Shown in pieces: positions 34,601 through 43,622 of a DNA stretch of 64,000 bases. The translations under genes were made by a program, and so were the position numbers. The stretch covers positions 110,606-174,605 of the forward strand of contig NZ_AZDJ01000030.1 in the NCBI RefSeq assembly GCF_001434705.1, read 5' to 3'. Position 1 is the stretch's first letter; the number at the start of each line of letters is the position of its first letter. The notes beneath the pieces are model-generated. The model did no database searches and was not told the DNA's origin. It worked only from the letters and a program-made list of their open reading frames with translations. Origin of the DNA: Lacticaseibacillus nasuensis JCM 17158 (GTDB lineage Bacteria; Bacillota; Bacilli; Lactobacillales; Lactobacillaceae).

Positions 34601-35119
34601 TTAGTCGAGTAGCAGTTGATACGCCATTCGTTCCGGCACCGGTTCGTCGAGGTAGACGATGCCCCGGTACGTGAAGCCATTGCTTTCGGCCACGTGCTGC
34701 ATGATCTTGTTCTCGGCGTGCGTATCGATGCGCACGTCGCGGTAGCCTTGCGCGTAAACCTCACTAAATAGATTACTCAAAAACACCCGGGTTAACCCGT
34801 GGCCGCGCACCGTAGCACTCATGGCAAAGCGATGAATCGCCACATACGGCCGCTCCCCGATCCAACCGGCGCCGTCGATCCGGTGGTAAAACGGATCCGG
34901 GCCAGGCAAGAGGTTGGCGTTGCCCGCCACTTGGCCGTCGACAATTAACAGGCGATTGGTGCCAGCCTTGATATCGGCCTCCACTGCCGCTTGATCCGGG
35001 TAGGTCCCTTGCCACTGGTCGATGTGCTGGGCACCGAGAAACGCGCGGGCCGCTTCGATAATTTCCATAATCGCGGGCACGTCCGCCATTTGTCCTGGTC
35101 GTACAAAAATCTTGGTCAT
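34601..35119 (-). CDS. GNAT-family N-acetyltransferase
   Basis: 172 residues. The acetyl-CoA loop is represented by VRGHGLTRVFLSNLF (R-G-x-G region) after the strand VAIHRFAMS; the C-terminus IDTHAENKIMQHVAESNGFTYRG is the typical last strand and helix. The substrate is unknown. The start at 35119 follows GGAGG. It leads the antiporter and HAD genes. Confidence 0.9.
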   Translation of the reverse strand: MTKIFVRPGQMADVPAIMEIIEAARAFLGAQHIDQWQGTYPDQAAVEADIKAGTNRLLIVDGQVAGNANLLPGPDPFYHRIDGAGWIGERPYVAIHRFAMSATVRGHGLTRVFLSNLFSEVYAQGYRDVRIDTHAENKIMQHVAESNGFTYRGIVYLDEPVPERMAYQLLLD

Positions 35120-35198
35120 ACCTTGCCTCCGACAAAAAATGTATTGCGTCTATCTTGCCGCAAAATGGGCAAAAACTCAATCCTCTCGACCCGACCAG

Positions 35199-35234
35199 AA
35201 AAAAAGATTGCGACAACCTGGTTGTCGCAATCTG
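35199..35234 (-). terminator. intrinsic terminator after the His-rich protein gene
   Basis: AGATTGCGACAAC paired with its complement, followed by TTTTTTT on the minus strand. Confidence 0.88.
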
Positions 35235-35252
35235 TCGCCAAGCGCCGCCCGC

Positions 35253-35573
35253 TTACGCCAGTGGCAATTCATCGTGATGCACAAACTTAGGGTGGTGACC
35301 ATGCGGGCCGCGCGGGCCATGGTGCCCGTGATGGCAGCCGTGAGCCGCCCGCAACTTGGCTTGCTTGGTGCGCTCTTTTTCAATGCGCACCTGCTGGCCA
35401 CCGCGAATCACGACCACGGTGCCGACAATCGTTAAGGCCACGGGGATCAGGTGAATCACCGCCAACGGGATGAGCTCTTCGGGGTGTTCACGCAGGGACT
35501 GATCAAAGGTTTCAATCGGTCCAGCGGCGGTATCGACCACCTTATTCACAATTGTTTTCACATCTTTGAACAT
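35253..35573 (-). CDS. small membrane protein with histidine/glycine-rich tail
   Basis: 106 residues: a soluble N-terminus (about 1-33), one hydrophobic helix (about 36-57), a basic linker, then a tail GCHHGHHGPRGPHGHH followed by VHHDE. About ten histidines in the last 30 residues suggest metal binding. No known family. The ATG at 35573 follows AAGGAAGG. It is between terminators, a single gene. Confidence 0.75.
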   Translation of the reverse strand: MFKDVKTIVNKVVDTAAGPIETFDQSLREHPEELIPLAVIHLIPVALTIVGTVVVIRGGQQVRIEKERTKQAKLRAAHGCHHGHHGPRGPHGHHPKFVHHDELPLA

Positions 35574-35653
35574 TGCCGACCCTTCCTTTCCAGTCGCAGT
35601 CGCCGCACACGACCACGCATCACGTTAAGTGTAACCGGTTTCTTCTATTAAAG

Positions 35654-36559
35654 CTAGCGCGCCGCTTGCTGCGTCAGCCACTCGCCCAGCGCGGCGAAGT
35701 AATCCGCCGGGTTATCGAGCATCTGGCCATGGCCGGCGCCTGGGGTGATGTGTAGCGTTGCGTCTGGAATCGTGGCCGCCATGCGCTTGGCCGCCGTGAG
35801 CGGCATCGTTTCGTGGGCGCCGAAGGTCAGATAAGTCGGCACCTGAATCTTGCCGATGTCGGCGCGGCGGTCCCAGTCCTTCAACGCGCCGACCATGACA
35901 AACTCGTTGTCCCCTTGGAAATAGTTGTATACCGGCGTCGCCATCGTGTTGATCAAGTGTCGCACCTGTGGATCGCTTTGGTGATGCAGGTAGTGTTCAC
36001 CAAGCTCGGCGACCAAGGCCTGGTAATGTGCATCACGAAAGTCGTGTCGCGCCTCAACGTCTTTCATGTACGCGACTTCTGCCGGCGTGAACATCGACTC
36101 GCGAATCGCGTTGATGTTGGTGATGTATTCGGCCAAGTTGTCGATCATGCTGGATAACACGACGCCGGCTAGGTGCTCCGGGTAGCGCAACGCGTATTCA
36201 ATCGCCAACACGCCGCCCCAGGACTGCCCCAGTAAATAGAAGTGGTCCAAGCCGAGTTGCTGCCGCACCTCTTCAACTTCGCTGACGTAGTAGTCAATGG
36301 TCAAAAACCGCTCGCGATTTTGCGGATCGGTGAAGTCCGGTTGGTCGGAATACCACGAACCCAGCTGGTCGTAACGCGCCACCTGCACGTGGTACGGGGC
36401 CAAGCGCGCCGCGAAGTTTTCAAACACCTCGTTGGTGCCGCCGGGGCCACCGTGTAAGGTCAACAGTTGAATCGGGCCGTCGCCGACCGTTTGAGTCCAC
36501 AGGTGATAGCCATTCTTCAAGGTGATAAAATGTGTGCCATTTGGTGCCGTTTTTGCCAT
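35654..36559 (-). CDS. proline iminopeptidase-family alpha/beta hydrolase
   Basis: 301-residue S33-family protein. HGGPGGTNEVFE (oxyanion and family HGGPG motif), GQSWGGVLAIEYA (nucleophile Ser), FGAHETM and PGAGHGQM (His) are present. Prolyl aminopeptidases release N-terminal proline from peptides, and lactobacilli use them in casein-peptide breakdown. There is no signal peptide, so it is cytosolic. The ATG at 36559 follows GGAGGG; the frame extends further upstream without a ribosome site. It is divergent from the P-type ATPase gene. Confidence 0.92.
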   Translation of the reverse strand: MAKTAPNGTHFITLKNGYHLWTQTVGDGPIQLLTLHGGPGGTNEVFENFAARLAPYHVQVARYDQLGSWYSDQPDFTDPQNRERFLTIDYYVSEVEEVRQQLGLDHFYLLGQSWGGVLAIEYALRYPEHLAGVVLSSMIDNLAEYITNINAIRESMFTPAEVAYMKDVEARHDFRDAHYQALVAELGEHYLHHQSDPQVRHLINTMATPVYNYFQGDNEFVMVGALKDWDRRADIGKIQVPTYLTFGAHETMPLTAAKRMAATIPDATLHITPGAGHGQMLDNPADYFAALGEWLTQQAAR

Positions 36560-36691
36560 ATGAGTCGCCCTCCATTTTCGTCTATTATGCGACAAACCCC
36601 AAACCCTGACAAATTTACTAAGTCCACCCCTAGCCTGAGCCATTCTCGGCAGTTTTCTCGTATAATATGACTAAATGCAGCAAAGGAGGGC

Positions 36692-39037
36692 ATGCGTGTG
36701 GCACAACCCGATCCCACCACTGGCCTATCGCAGGCCGACGTCGCGGCAAAAATTGCCGCCGGCGAACATAACGAACCACTTAAGCCGCTGACGCGCAGCA
36801 TCGGCCAGATTATTGCGGGCAATACCTTCACGCTGTTTAACGCCGTCAACTTGGCGCTTGGCGCGTTGATTTTCACCACCGGTTCCTACCGCAATCTCCT
36901 GTTTCTCGGCGTGGCCATCGTCAATACCGCCATCGGCACCTTCCAAGAAATCCGGGCCAAACGCCAAATCGATCACCTCAGCATTCTGGCGGCCACGCCG
37001 GTGACGGTACGCCGTGCCGGGTCCGACCAGCAGATTCCCCAAGAAGGCATCGTTCGCGATGATATCTTGCAGTTGCGGCGCGGCGACCAAGTGCCCGTCG
37101 ACGGTGAAGTCGTCGCCGGCCCCGGCCTAGAAGCCGATGAAAGCCCGCTCACCGGCGAGGCCAACGCGATTGCCAAGCCGATTGGCAGCACCGTGTTGTC
37201 CGGTAGCTTCATCGTCGCCGGCAGCGCCAGCGTGCACGTGACGAAAATCGGCAGCGAAACCTTCGCCGCCGGCCTCGCCCTCGAGGCCAAGGCGGAAAAA
37301 GCGGCGCCGTCGCAGCTGCTCAACACGATTAATCGGATCATTCAGGTGCTGACTTGGGTGCTGATTCCCTTGGGCCTCGCCTTGTTCACCGTGTCGATGG
37401 TGCGCCGCGGCAATTACAATCGCGCCATTCTCACCACCAGTGCCGCGGTGATTGGCATGATTCCCGAGGGCCTGGTGTTGCTGACCAACGTGGCCTTAGC
37501 CGTATCAGCCCGCCACCTCGCCGCAAAGAAAGTCTTGGTGCGGGCGTTGCCGGCCATCGAGGCGTTGGCCCGCGTCGATGTCATATGTCTGGATAAAACC
37601 GGGACGATCACCAGCGGCGAACTGCGCGTGGCGGCCGTCCAACCCGAACCAGGCCATACTGAAGCCGCAGTCACCCAGGCCGCCGCGGCAGTGGTGGCCG
37701 CGTTAAATGACGACAACGAAACCGCCCGGGCCATCAAGGCGCATGGCTCAACGCCGCCGAGCTTGGTGGCCACCGCCACGATGCCGTTTTCCTCGGCGCG
37801 TAAATGGTCCGGGGCGAGCTTCGGCAACGGCCAAACTTACATCATGGGGGCGCCGGAATTCACCTTCGGAGCACAATTGACCGCGGCGCAACAACAAACC
37901 ATTGCGCAAGCCACCGGCGCCGGCTACCGCGTCTTGGCCGTGGGCACCGCGCCGAGTCTGGCCCTACCGCTGCACGACTTGACCATGCTGGGTCTAATTC
38001 TGATTGCCGATACGGTACGGCCGACAGCCAAGGCCACCTTTGCCTTCTTCGGCACGCAAGACGTCGCGCTGAAGGTGATTTCTGGGGACAATCCCATCAC
38101 CGTCGCCAACGTGGCCAAGCAAGCCGGCCTGCCCGGGGCTGAGCGCGCCATCGACATGACCACGGTCGCCCCGGATGCCGATTTCGCCGCCTTGGCGGAA
38201 CGTTACACCGTCTTCGGCCGCGTCACCCCGGCCCAAAAAAAACAGCTGATCAGCGGGCTCCAAGCCCGTGACCATACCGTGGCGATGACCGGCGACGGCG
38301 TCAACGACGTGTTGGCGCTCCGCCAATCCGACTGCAGCATCGCGATGGCCACCGGCAGCGAGGCGGCGAAGTCGATTTCGGACTTTGTCTTGCTCGACAG
38401 CAACTTCGCCGCGATGACCGGCGTGTTAAACGAAGGGCGCCGCGTCATCAACAACATCGAACGCGTGGCCTCGCTGTTTCTAGTCAAAACGATTTTCTCC
38501 GTCGTCTTAACCGCGATTTTTGTCTTCTTGCCCTTCGATTACCCCATCGTGCCGATTAACCTCACGCCGGTGTCGGCCTTGATGGTGGCCGTGCCGGGGT
38601 TTCTGTTGACGCTGGAGCCAAACTTCCAGCGGGTGACCGGGCGCTTCTTGCAAAAAGTCATGACGATCGCCGCCCCGGCGGCGGTGGCCATCATTGGTTA
38701 CACGATGGTGCTGACCGCGTTTGAGGCGGTGTTCCACTGGTCGTTTGCCGTGACGTCGACGATGGTGGTGTTGCTGATTGCCGTCATCGAATGGCACGTG
38801 CTGTTCATCGTGGCGCGGCCGTTCAACCGCTACAAACTCGCCATGCTGGTGGCGCTTTTGGGGGCCGTATTCTACCTGTTCTTCCTGGTCGGCCGACCGT
38901 TTTCGCTGGCCAACCTGTGGCGCTGGCCGCTACTGTTGGTGTACGGGCCGCTGGTCGCCTCCACGCCGGTGGTCTACGCGTTCTTGCAGGAATTTCTGGG
39001 CAAACGCATCTTGGCGCGGATTCGCTGGCGGACCTAA
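36692..39037 (+). CDS. cation-translocating P-type ATPase (CtpE-like)
   Basis: 781 residues with all P-type landmarks: actuator TGEAN, TM4 motif GMIPEGLVLL, phosphorylation site DKTGTIT (Asp301), hinge MTGDGVNDVLAL and SIAMATGSEAAKS. The PEGL motif in TM4 resembles mycobacterial CtpE, a Ca2+ pump, rather than the PEG(D/L)P/V of MgtA or the CPC of heavy-metal pumps, so a Ca2+/Mg2+-type substrate is my inference. The ATG follows AAAGGAGGG with TATAAT at about 36660. It is single-gene. Confidence 0.9.
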   Translation: MRVAQPDPTTGLSQADVAAKIAAGEHNEPLKPLTRSIGQIIAGNTFTLFNAVNLALGALIFTTGSYRNLLFLGVAIVNTAIGTFQEIRAKRQIDHLSILAATPVTVRRAGSDQQIPQEGIVRDDILQLRRGDQVPVDGEVVAGPGLEADESPLTGEANAIAKPIGSTVLSGSFIVAGSASVHVTKIGSETFAAGLALEAKAEKAAPSQLLNTINRIIQVLTWVLIPLGLALFTVSMVRRGNYNRAILTTSAAVIGMIPEGLVLLTNVALAVSARHLAAKKVLVRALPAIEALARVDVICLDKTGTITSGELRVAAVQPEPGHTEAAVTQAAAAVVAALNDDNETARAIKAHGSTPPSLVATATMPFSSARKWSGASFGNGQTYIMGAPEFTFGAQLTAAQQQTIAQATGAGYRVLAVGTAPSLALPLHDLTMLGLILIADTVRPTAKATFAFFGTQDVALKVISGDNPITVANVAKQAGLPGAERAIDMTTVAPDADFAALAERYTVFGRVTPAQKKQLISGLQARDHTVAMTGDGVNDVLALRQSDCSIAMATGSEAAKSISDFVLLDSNFAAMTGVLNEGRRVINNIERVASLFLVKTIFSVVLTAIFVFLPFDYPIVPINLTPVSALMVAVPGFLLTLEPNFQRVTGRFLQKVMTIAAPAAVAIIGYTMVLTAFEAVFHWSFAVTSTMVVLLIAVIEWHVLFIVARPFNRYKLAMLVALLGAVFYLFFLVGRPFSLANLWRWPLLLVYGPLVASTPVVYAFLQEFLGKRILARIRWRT

Positions 39038-39072
39038 CCTGCCGTGCCGCCTTCCTGCCGGAACTTTCGAGC

Positions 39073-39107
39073 CAAAAAAACTGCCGAGCAAGGTTGCTCG
39101 GCAGTTA
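39073..39107 (-). terminator. terminator between P-type ATPase gene and convergent small gene
   Basis: A 13-bp stem AACTGCCGAGCAA/TTGCTCGGCAGTT followed by TTTTTTT on the minus strand; the plus strand carries only ATTGG, so it mainly serves the minus-strand gene. Confidence 0.8.
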
Positions 39108-39112
39108 TTGGC

Positions 39113-39460
39113 TTAGTAGTACCGGCTGTGGTTATGGAAGTTCAACCGGGCGACGACGGTGTTCGGGTCGCTTTCTTCGAGCGGTTGGATCCACAAGCCT
39201 AGCGAGTCGATGGTTTTCAGCACGTAGTTTAACGTGGCGACTTCTGCTTCGGCCGGGTCGAGGGTGACCCCCGAGGCGGCCCCGGCGGCCATCGCGTCGT
39301 CTAGCGCAAACGTGACGCTGTCGACGAAGGTGGTTTTCAGTTGCGCGTATAAGTCGTCCACCCGCCCGTAAACATAGGCTTCGACGGCCTTAAAGTACTT
39401 GTTGTTCTTGGCTTGCAGGTCGTAATACCGCGTCACCAATTGATTGTTGTTGATCCCCAT
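39113..39460 (-). CDS. uncharacterised cytosolic protein, 115 residues
   Basis: Starts MGINNNQLVTRYYDLQAKNN and continues as a mostly helical, acidic protein ending HNHSRYY. The strong AAGGAGG site at the ATG (39460) supports it. No membrane segment or motif. It is divergent from the cystine-type ABC operon. Family not recognised. Confidence 0.72.
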   Translation of the reverse strand: MGINNNQLVTRYYDLQAKNNKYFKAVEAYVYGRVDDLYAQLKTTFVDSVTFALDDAMAAGAASGVTLDPAEAEVATLNYVLKTIDSLGLWIQPLEESDPNTVVARLNFHNHSRYY

Positions 39461-39599
39461 GAAGTGCCTCCTTGTTGGTGTTTGGACAATTGTACCATGT
39501 GCCCGTGAAAAAAACTCGCACACCAAAAGTAAGTTGTGTATAATTGAACTCGGACGTTTTTTGCCGGGACTCCCGAGCTACGCCCCAAGGAGGATTCAC

Positions 39600-40394
39600 A
39601 TGAAAAAATTTGCCATTGCGTTTGTTTCACTTGTACTCGTCGGGGTCCTCGCGGCTTGCGGGCAGTCCAGCAAAACGAGCAAAACCGATTCCATCAATAG
39701 CGAGCTGTCCACCAAGGGCACGCTGACGATTGGCCTGGAAGGCACGTACCAGCCGTACAGCTACCACAACGACGGCAAGCTGACCGGCTACGAGGTCGAA
39801 CTCGGCCGCGCCATCGCTAAGGAAATGAAGTTGAAGCCGAAGTTTGTCGAGACGAAATGGGATTCCCTGATTGCCGGCATCGACGTCAACAAATACGACG
39901 TGATCTTGAACAACGTCGCCAAGACCCCGGAGCGCGCCGCGAAGTATCGCTTCACCACCGCCTACACCTCGGGCAAGTCTCAGCTGGCCGTGTTGAAAAC
40001 CAACAAGACCATCAAGTCGATCAAGGACATCAAGGGCAAGAAAATGGCCCAATCCGTAACCTCGAACAACGCCGCCAACGTGAAAAAGCTCGGCGGCACC
40101 ATCGTTCCGGTCGACGGCTTCGCCCAGTCGATTTCGCTCATCGAGCAAGGACGCGCGGATGGCACCGTCAACGATGCGGCGTCGTTTTACAGCTACCTGC
40201 AACAAAAACCCGACGCGCCAATCAAGCTCATCGCGGTGGGCAACGCCATCACGCCAACCCCGGCCCGCGGCCTGCTGCGCAAAGACGACACGGCCTTGCA
40301 ACAAGGTGTCGACAAGGCGCTGGCCAAGTTGCGCGCCGATGGTACGCTATCGAAGTTGTCCAAGCAGTTCTTCGGCGGCGACGTCACCAAATAA
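39600..40394 (+). CDS. amino-acid ABC transporter substrate-binding lipoprotein (cystine type)
   Basis: 264 residues with a lipoprotein signal (MKKFAIAFVSLVLVGVLAAC, lipobox LAAC, lipidated Cys20), then a type-2 periplasmic binding fold. GLEGTYQPYSYHNDGKLTGYEVE, ETKWDSLIAGID, TPERAAKYRFTTAYT and the C-terminal GGDVTK closely resemble the cystine-binding FliY/TcyA group, so cystine is the likely ligand. The start follows AAGGAGG, and TATAAT at about 39538 is the promoter. It is the first gene of a binding protein-permease-ATPase operon. Confidence 0.92.
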   Translation: MKKFAIAFVSLVLVGVLAACGQSSKTSKTDSINSELSTKGTLTIGLEGTYQPYSYHNDGKLTGYEVELGRAIAKEMKLKPKFVETKWDSLIAGIDVNKYDVILNNVAKTPERAAKYRFTTAYTSGKSQLAVLKTNKTIKSIKDIKGKKMAQSVTSNNAANVKKLGGTIVPVDGFAQSISLIEQGRADGTVNDAASFYSYLQQKPDAPIKLIAVGNAITPTPARGLLRKDDTALQQGVDKALAKLRADGTLSKLSKQFFGGDVTK

Positions 40395-40396
40395 CC

Positions 40397-40436
40397 GGAA
40401 GAGTGCGGCTGCGGCCGGACTCTTTTGCTGTATAAT
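40397..40436 (+). promoter_or_regulatory. weak hairpin plus internal -10 box between binding-protein and permease genes
   Basis: AGAGT/ACTCT arms enclose a GC-rich 14-base segment and are followed by TTTT, then TATAAT at 40431-40436. This could lower readthrough after the abundant binding protein and give the permease/ATPase genes some independent transcription. The evidence is modest. Confidence 0.45.
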
Positions 40437-40481
40437 TGGTCATCATACACCACCGCGGTTCGCCCGCACGAGGAGGATATC

Positions 40482-41189
40482 TTGAGTACTTGGACCATCA
40501 TCGAAAAGTCGCTACCGAGCCTGCTGGTGGCGATGCTGAAATACACCATTCCGTTAACGCTGATTTCGTTTGCGCTCGGGCTGATTCTGGCTGTGCTGGT
40601 CGCCTTGATCCGCATCTCGGAGAGTCACAACCCGCTGATGCGCGGACTGAAGGGGCTGGCCTGGTTTTACGTGTGGATCTTCCGCGGCACCCCGCTGTTG
40701 GTCCAGTTATTCATTGTGTTCTTCGGCCTGCCTGCCTTAAAGGTCAACGGCCACGCCTTGATTGAACTCAACGCCTGGACCGCCGGCATCTTGACCTTTT
40801 CGCTGAACACCGGCGCGTATGCCTCCGAAACGATTCGCGCGTCGATTCAATCGATTCCGCAACCGCAGTGGGAAGCCGCGTACGCGCTGGGCATGACCCG
40901 GCCGAAGGTGCTGTGGCGCATCATCTTGCCGCAAGCTGCCCGCGTCTCACTGCCGCCGCTGTCCAACAGCTTCATCAGCTTGGTGAAGGACACCAGCCTG
41001 GCCAGTGGCATCACGATCATCGAGATGTTTCAGGTCAGTCAGCAATTCGCCGCGCTGTATTACAACCCACTGGTGAGCTACAGCCTAGTGGCGTTCTTGT
41101 ACCTGATGCTCTCGACGCTGTTGACCGTGTTACAGTCCTACCTGGAGCGGCGCACCAGTCGCTACGTCCGGGTCGGGCAGCAATTCTAA
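40482..41189 (+). CDS. amino-acid ABC transporter permease (cystine type)
   Basis: 235 residues of the HisM/ArtQ permease family with five to six helices; WIFRGTPLLVQLF and the EAA-loop region EAAYALGMTRPKVLWRIILPQA contact the ATPase. The start is TTG at 40482, preceded by GAGGAGG. It follows the lipoprotein gene and is 10 bases from the ATPase gene. Confidence 0.92.
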   Translation: MSTWTIIEKSLPSLLVAMLKYTIPLTLISFALGLILAVLVALIRISESHNPLMRGLKGLAWFYVWIFRGTPLLVQLFIVFFGLPALKVNGHALIELNAWTAGILTFSLNTGAYASETIRASIQSIPQPQWEAAYALGMTRPKVLWRIILPQAARVSLPPLSNSFISLVKDTSLASGITIIEMFQVSQQFAALYYNPLVSYSLVAFLYLMLSTLLTVLQSYLERRTSRYVRVGQQF

Positions 41190-41199
41190 GGAGGCCGCG

Positions 41200-41940
41200 A
41201 TGTTATCTGTTGACCATTTAACCAAAGACTTCGGCAACGGCCGCGGCCTGCATGACGTGTCGGTGCAGTTTCCTGCCGAACAAACCACGGTGATCGTCGG
41301 CCCCAGCGGCTCCGGGAAAACGACGCTGCTGCGCCACCTCGATTTTCTCGAAACCGCCGACGCCGGCCGCTACCGGTTCGACGACTTGGACTACGACTTG
41401 AGCCAGCCGCTCACCAAACAAGAGGTCTTGGCCGCCCGGCAAAAGCTTGGCATCGTGTTTCAAAGCTATAACCTGTTCCCGCATCTCACGGTGCTGGGCA
41501 ACATTATCGAAGGCCCGGTGCACGTGCGCCACATGGCCAAGGCAGAGGCTGTCACTCAGGCCACCACGTTGCTCGCACAAGTCGGCTTGGCCGACAAGGC
41601 AAGCGCCTATCCGGATGAACTCTCCGGCGGCCAGCAACAGCGCATCGCCATCGCGCGCATGATGGCGATGCAGCCGGAGTACATGCTGTTCGACGAGCCC
41701 ACCAGCGCGCTAGACCCCGAGTTGGAAGTCGAGGTGCTGCGCGTGATTCAGCAGCTGGCCACGGCGCATAATTCGCTGATTATCGTCACGCACAACATGG
41801 CGTTTGCCGAAAGCGTCGCCGATCACATCGTCTTTGTCGAAGACGGCACCATCGGCTACGACGGCGATCCGCACACATTCTTCGCCCAGCCGACCGACCG
41901 CATCCGGCGCTTTTTGGCCGCCGGCACCTTTACCGCGTAA
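41200..41940 (+). CDS. amino-acid ABC transporter ATP-binding protein (cystine type)
   Basis: 246 residues: Walker [11 protein letters not shown]-loop [14 protein letters not shown], signature [15 protein letters not shown], Walker [16 protein letters not shown] and H-loop THNM, as in polar amino acid importers. The ATG follows AAGGAGG. It closes the three-gene import operon. Confidence 0.94.
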   Translation: MLSVDHLTKDFGNGRGLHDVSVQFPAEQTTVIVGPSGSGKTTLLRHLDFLETADAGRYRFDDLDYDLSQPLTKQEVLAARQKLGIVFQSYNLFPHLTVLGNIIEGPVHVRHMAKAEAVTQATTLLAQVGLADKASAYPDELSGGQQQRIAIARMMAMQPEYMLFDEPTSALDPELEVEVLRVIQQLATAHNSLIIVTHNMAFAESVADHIVFVEDGTIGYDGDPHTFFAQPTDRIRRFLAAGTFTA

Positions 41941-41942
41941 CT

Positions 41943-41972
41943 TAACCCTCGCCCAGCCGGCGAGGGTTTTTC
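41943..41972 (+). terminator. intrinsic terminator of the cystine-type ABC operon
   Basis: CCCTCGCC/GGCGAGGG stem with a CAGCC loop and TTTTTC, immediately after the ATPase stop. Confidence 0.88.
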
Positions 41973-42005
41973 TGTGCTACACTGAGGCCAAAAGGAGGAA
42001 TTGCC

Positions 42006-42839
42006 ATGACCCAACGAACCGTTTTGATTACTGGTGCTTCTAGTGGCATGGGTGCGGCGGCCGCGCGCCTGTTTGCCGCCCGCGGGTGGCGCGTGTACGG
42101 CGGCGCGCGCCGCGAAACGCTGATTCCCACCGCGCCTAACATCACGGCGCTGCACCTCGACGTGACGGTGCACAGCGACAACGTGCGCTTCGTCAGCCAG
42201 GTGATGACCGACCAGCCGCGCATCGATGTGTTGATCAATAATGCCGGCTACGGCGAGTTCGGGCCCCTGGAAGAGGTACCGCTCAGCGCCGTTCACCAAC
42301 AGCTGGCGACCAACCTGCTCGGGGCCGCCGATTTGACGCAGCTGGTCATCCCCATCATGCGCCGGCAGCGCAGCGGGCGCATCGTCAACATCTCGTCGAT
42401 TGCCGGGGATATTTACACTCCGCTAGGCGGCTGGTATTACGTCTCCAAGCACGCCTTAAACGTGTGGTCAGACACACTTGACGTCGAGCTTCGCCAATTC
42501 GGCCTGCGCTCGGTGGTGGTCGCCCCTGGCGATACCGCCTCGAGCTGGTCGGCCATCGCCTTGCAGCACGCCGCCGCCAATCTCACCACCGATTCGCCGT
42601 ACCGCGGCTTGTTGACGGCGATGCAAGGCGTGTTAACCACCGGCGAGCGCGTCAGCGGCGCGACCAGCGCCGACTTGGCGACGGTTTTTTATCGCGCCGC
42701 CACCGCCCCGCATCCCCGCCGGCGGTACTACCACTCACCGCTGGATCAATTCCTGACGCACGTTGCTCGCGCCCACCCCACCTTGTACCACCAGGCGATG
42801 GTGGCCGGCACCCGCTTCATCATGCGCCACCCGCACTAA
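42006..42839 (+). CDS. SDR-family oxidoreductase
   Basis: 277-residue classical short-chain dehydrogenase: NAD(P) loop TGASSGMG (10-17), NNAG near 78, catalytic Ser in ISSIAG, and YYVSK (Tyr/Lys). The C-terminal extension suits the group acting on retinol-like or keto substrates; the true substrate is unknown. The start follows AAGGAGG. It is monocistronic. Confidence 0.9.
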   Translation: MTQRTVLITGASSGMGAAAARLFAARGWRVYGGARRETLIPTAPNITALHLDVTVHSDNVRFVSQVMTDQPRIDVLINNAGYGEFGPLEEVPLSAVHQQLATNLLGAADLTQLVIPIMRRQRSGRIVNISSIAGDIYTPLGGWYYVSKHALNVWSDTLDVELRQFGLRSVVVAPGDTASSWSAIALQHAAANLTTDSPYRGLLTAMQGVLTTGERVSGATSADLATVFYRAATAPHPRRRYYHSPLDQFLTHVARAHPTLYHQAMVAGTRFIMRHPH

Positions 42840-42898
42840 AAACAGCCAACTGTCGCCATCACCGAGTCACATCGGTCTGGCCAACAGTTGGCTGTTTT
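42840..42898. terminator. bidirectional terminator with a gene's 3' end in its loop
   Basis: 14-base arms AAACAGCCAACTGT and ACAGTTGGCTGTTT enclose about 30 bases. T-rich tails follow on both strands (TTTTG and TTTTTAG). The last codons and the stop (42859) of the minus-strand small gene lie inside the loop. Confidence 0.75.
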
Positions 42899-43092
42899 GT
42901 GGTTAACGCCTGTTGCACCGGCGCGGGCAGTTGCGAAAATGCCACGCGAGTCGGGCGGCCAACAACGACTGAATGCGCCTGGTTCGCCCAGCACGCCGCG
43001 GCCACGGGCTGTCCACCGGCGAGCCACGCCAACCCGATGCCGATCAATGCCGCGCCGAGCACGGCCAGTCCCCACTTCACCAATTGTTTCAT
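42859..43092 (-). CDS. small exported or membrane-anchored protein, unknown
   Basis: 77 residues: MKQLVKWGLAVLGAALIGIGLAWLAG is a signal or anchor helix with no lipobox, followed by a short outside domain with one Cys (ACWANQ) and RPTRVAFSQLPAPVQQAL. GAGGAGG precedes the ATG at 43092. Not recognised; it could be a PepSY-like fragment, but this is a guess. Confidence 0.68.
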   Translation of the reverse strand: MKQLVKWGLAVLGAALIGIGLAWLAGGQPVAAACWANQAHSVVVGRPTRVAFSQLPAPVQQALTTKQPTVGQTDVTR

Positions 43093-43208
43093 TACACCGC
43101 CTCCTCATGGCTTCATCATGCCGCAAATTGGCGGCACTTGCCTCAAGCTTTAGTCTGAATCTGAGTGTGGTATGCTGAGGCCAATGTCAAATCTGGCGAG
43201 GGGTCAAA

Positions 43209-43622
43209 ATGAAATATTCCTTAACTGCACCAACCGTGGCGGAATTCAACGATTTGTATGCGGCCGTCGGCTGGGGCCGCTTACCCGAGGCGCAAGTGGC
43301 CCACGCCTTGGCGCACACGGCTTACGCCATCACGGTGCGCGCCGGTGCCGGGGCCGTGGGCATGGCGCGCTTGATTGGCGATGGCGCGTTTTGTTACGAA
43401 CTCGTCGATGTCATCACCCGGCCGGATTACCAAGGCCAAGGCATCGGCAAGCACATGTGTCAGCAGCTGATTGATGCGGCGCGCGCCGCCAAGGCCCCGA
43501 GTTGGGGGCTGGCGATTGACGTCTTTAGCGCCGCGGGCAAGGAAGGCTTCTACCAGTCGCTGGGCTTTACGTTGCGCCCAGCCGGTCCGCATGGCGCGGG
43601 CCTCACCCTCGTGACGCGATAA
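43209..43622 (+). CDS. GNAT-family N-acetyltransferase
   Basis: 137 residues. The strand VGMARLIGDG, the acetyl-CoA loop RPDYQGQGIGKHM (Q-x-x-G-x-G) and the terminal GKEGFYQSLGF are classic for single-domain GNATs (YhbS/ElaA-like). The substrate is unknown. The start follows GCGAGGGG. It ends at a strong bidirectional terminator. Confidence 0.92.
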   Translation: MKYSLTAPTVAEFNDLYAAVGWGRLPEAQVAHALAHTAYAITVRAGAGAVGMARLIGDGAFCYELVDVITRPDYQGQGIGKHMCQQLIDAARAAKAPSWGLAIDVFSAAGKEGFYQSLGFTLRPAGPHGAGLTLVTR

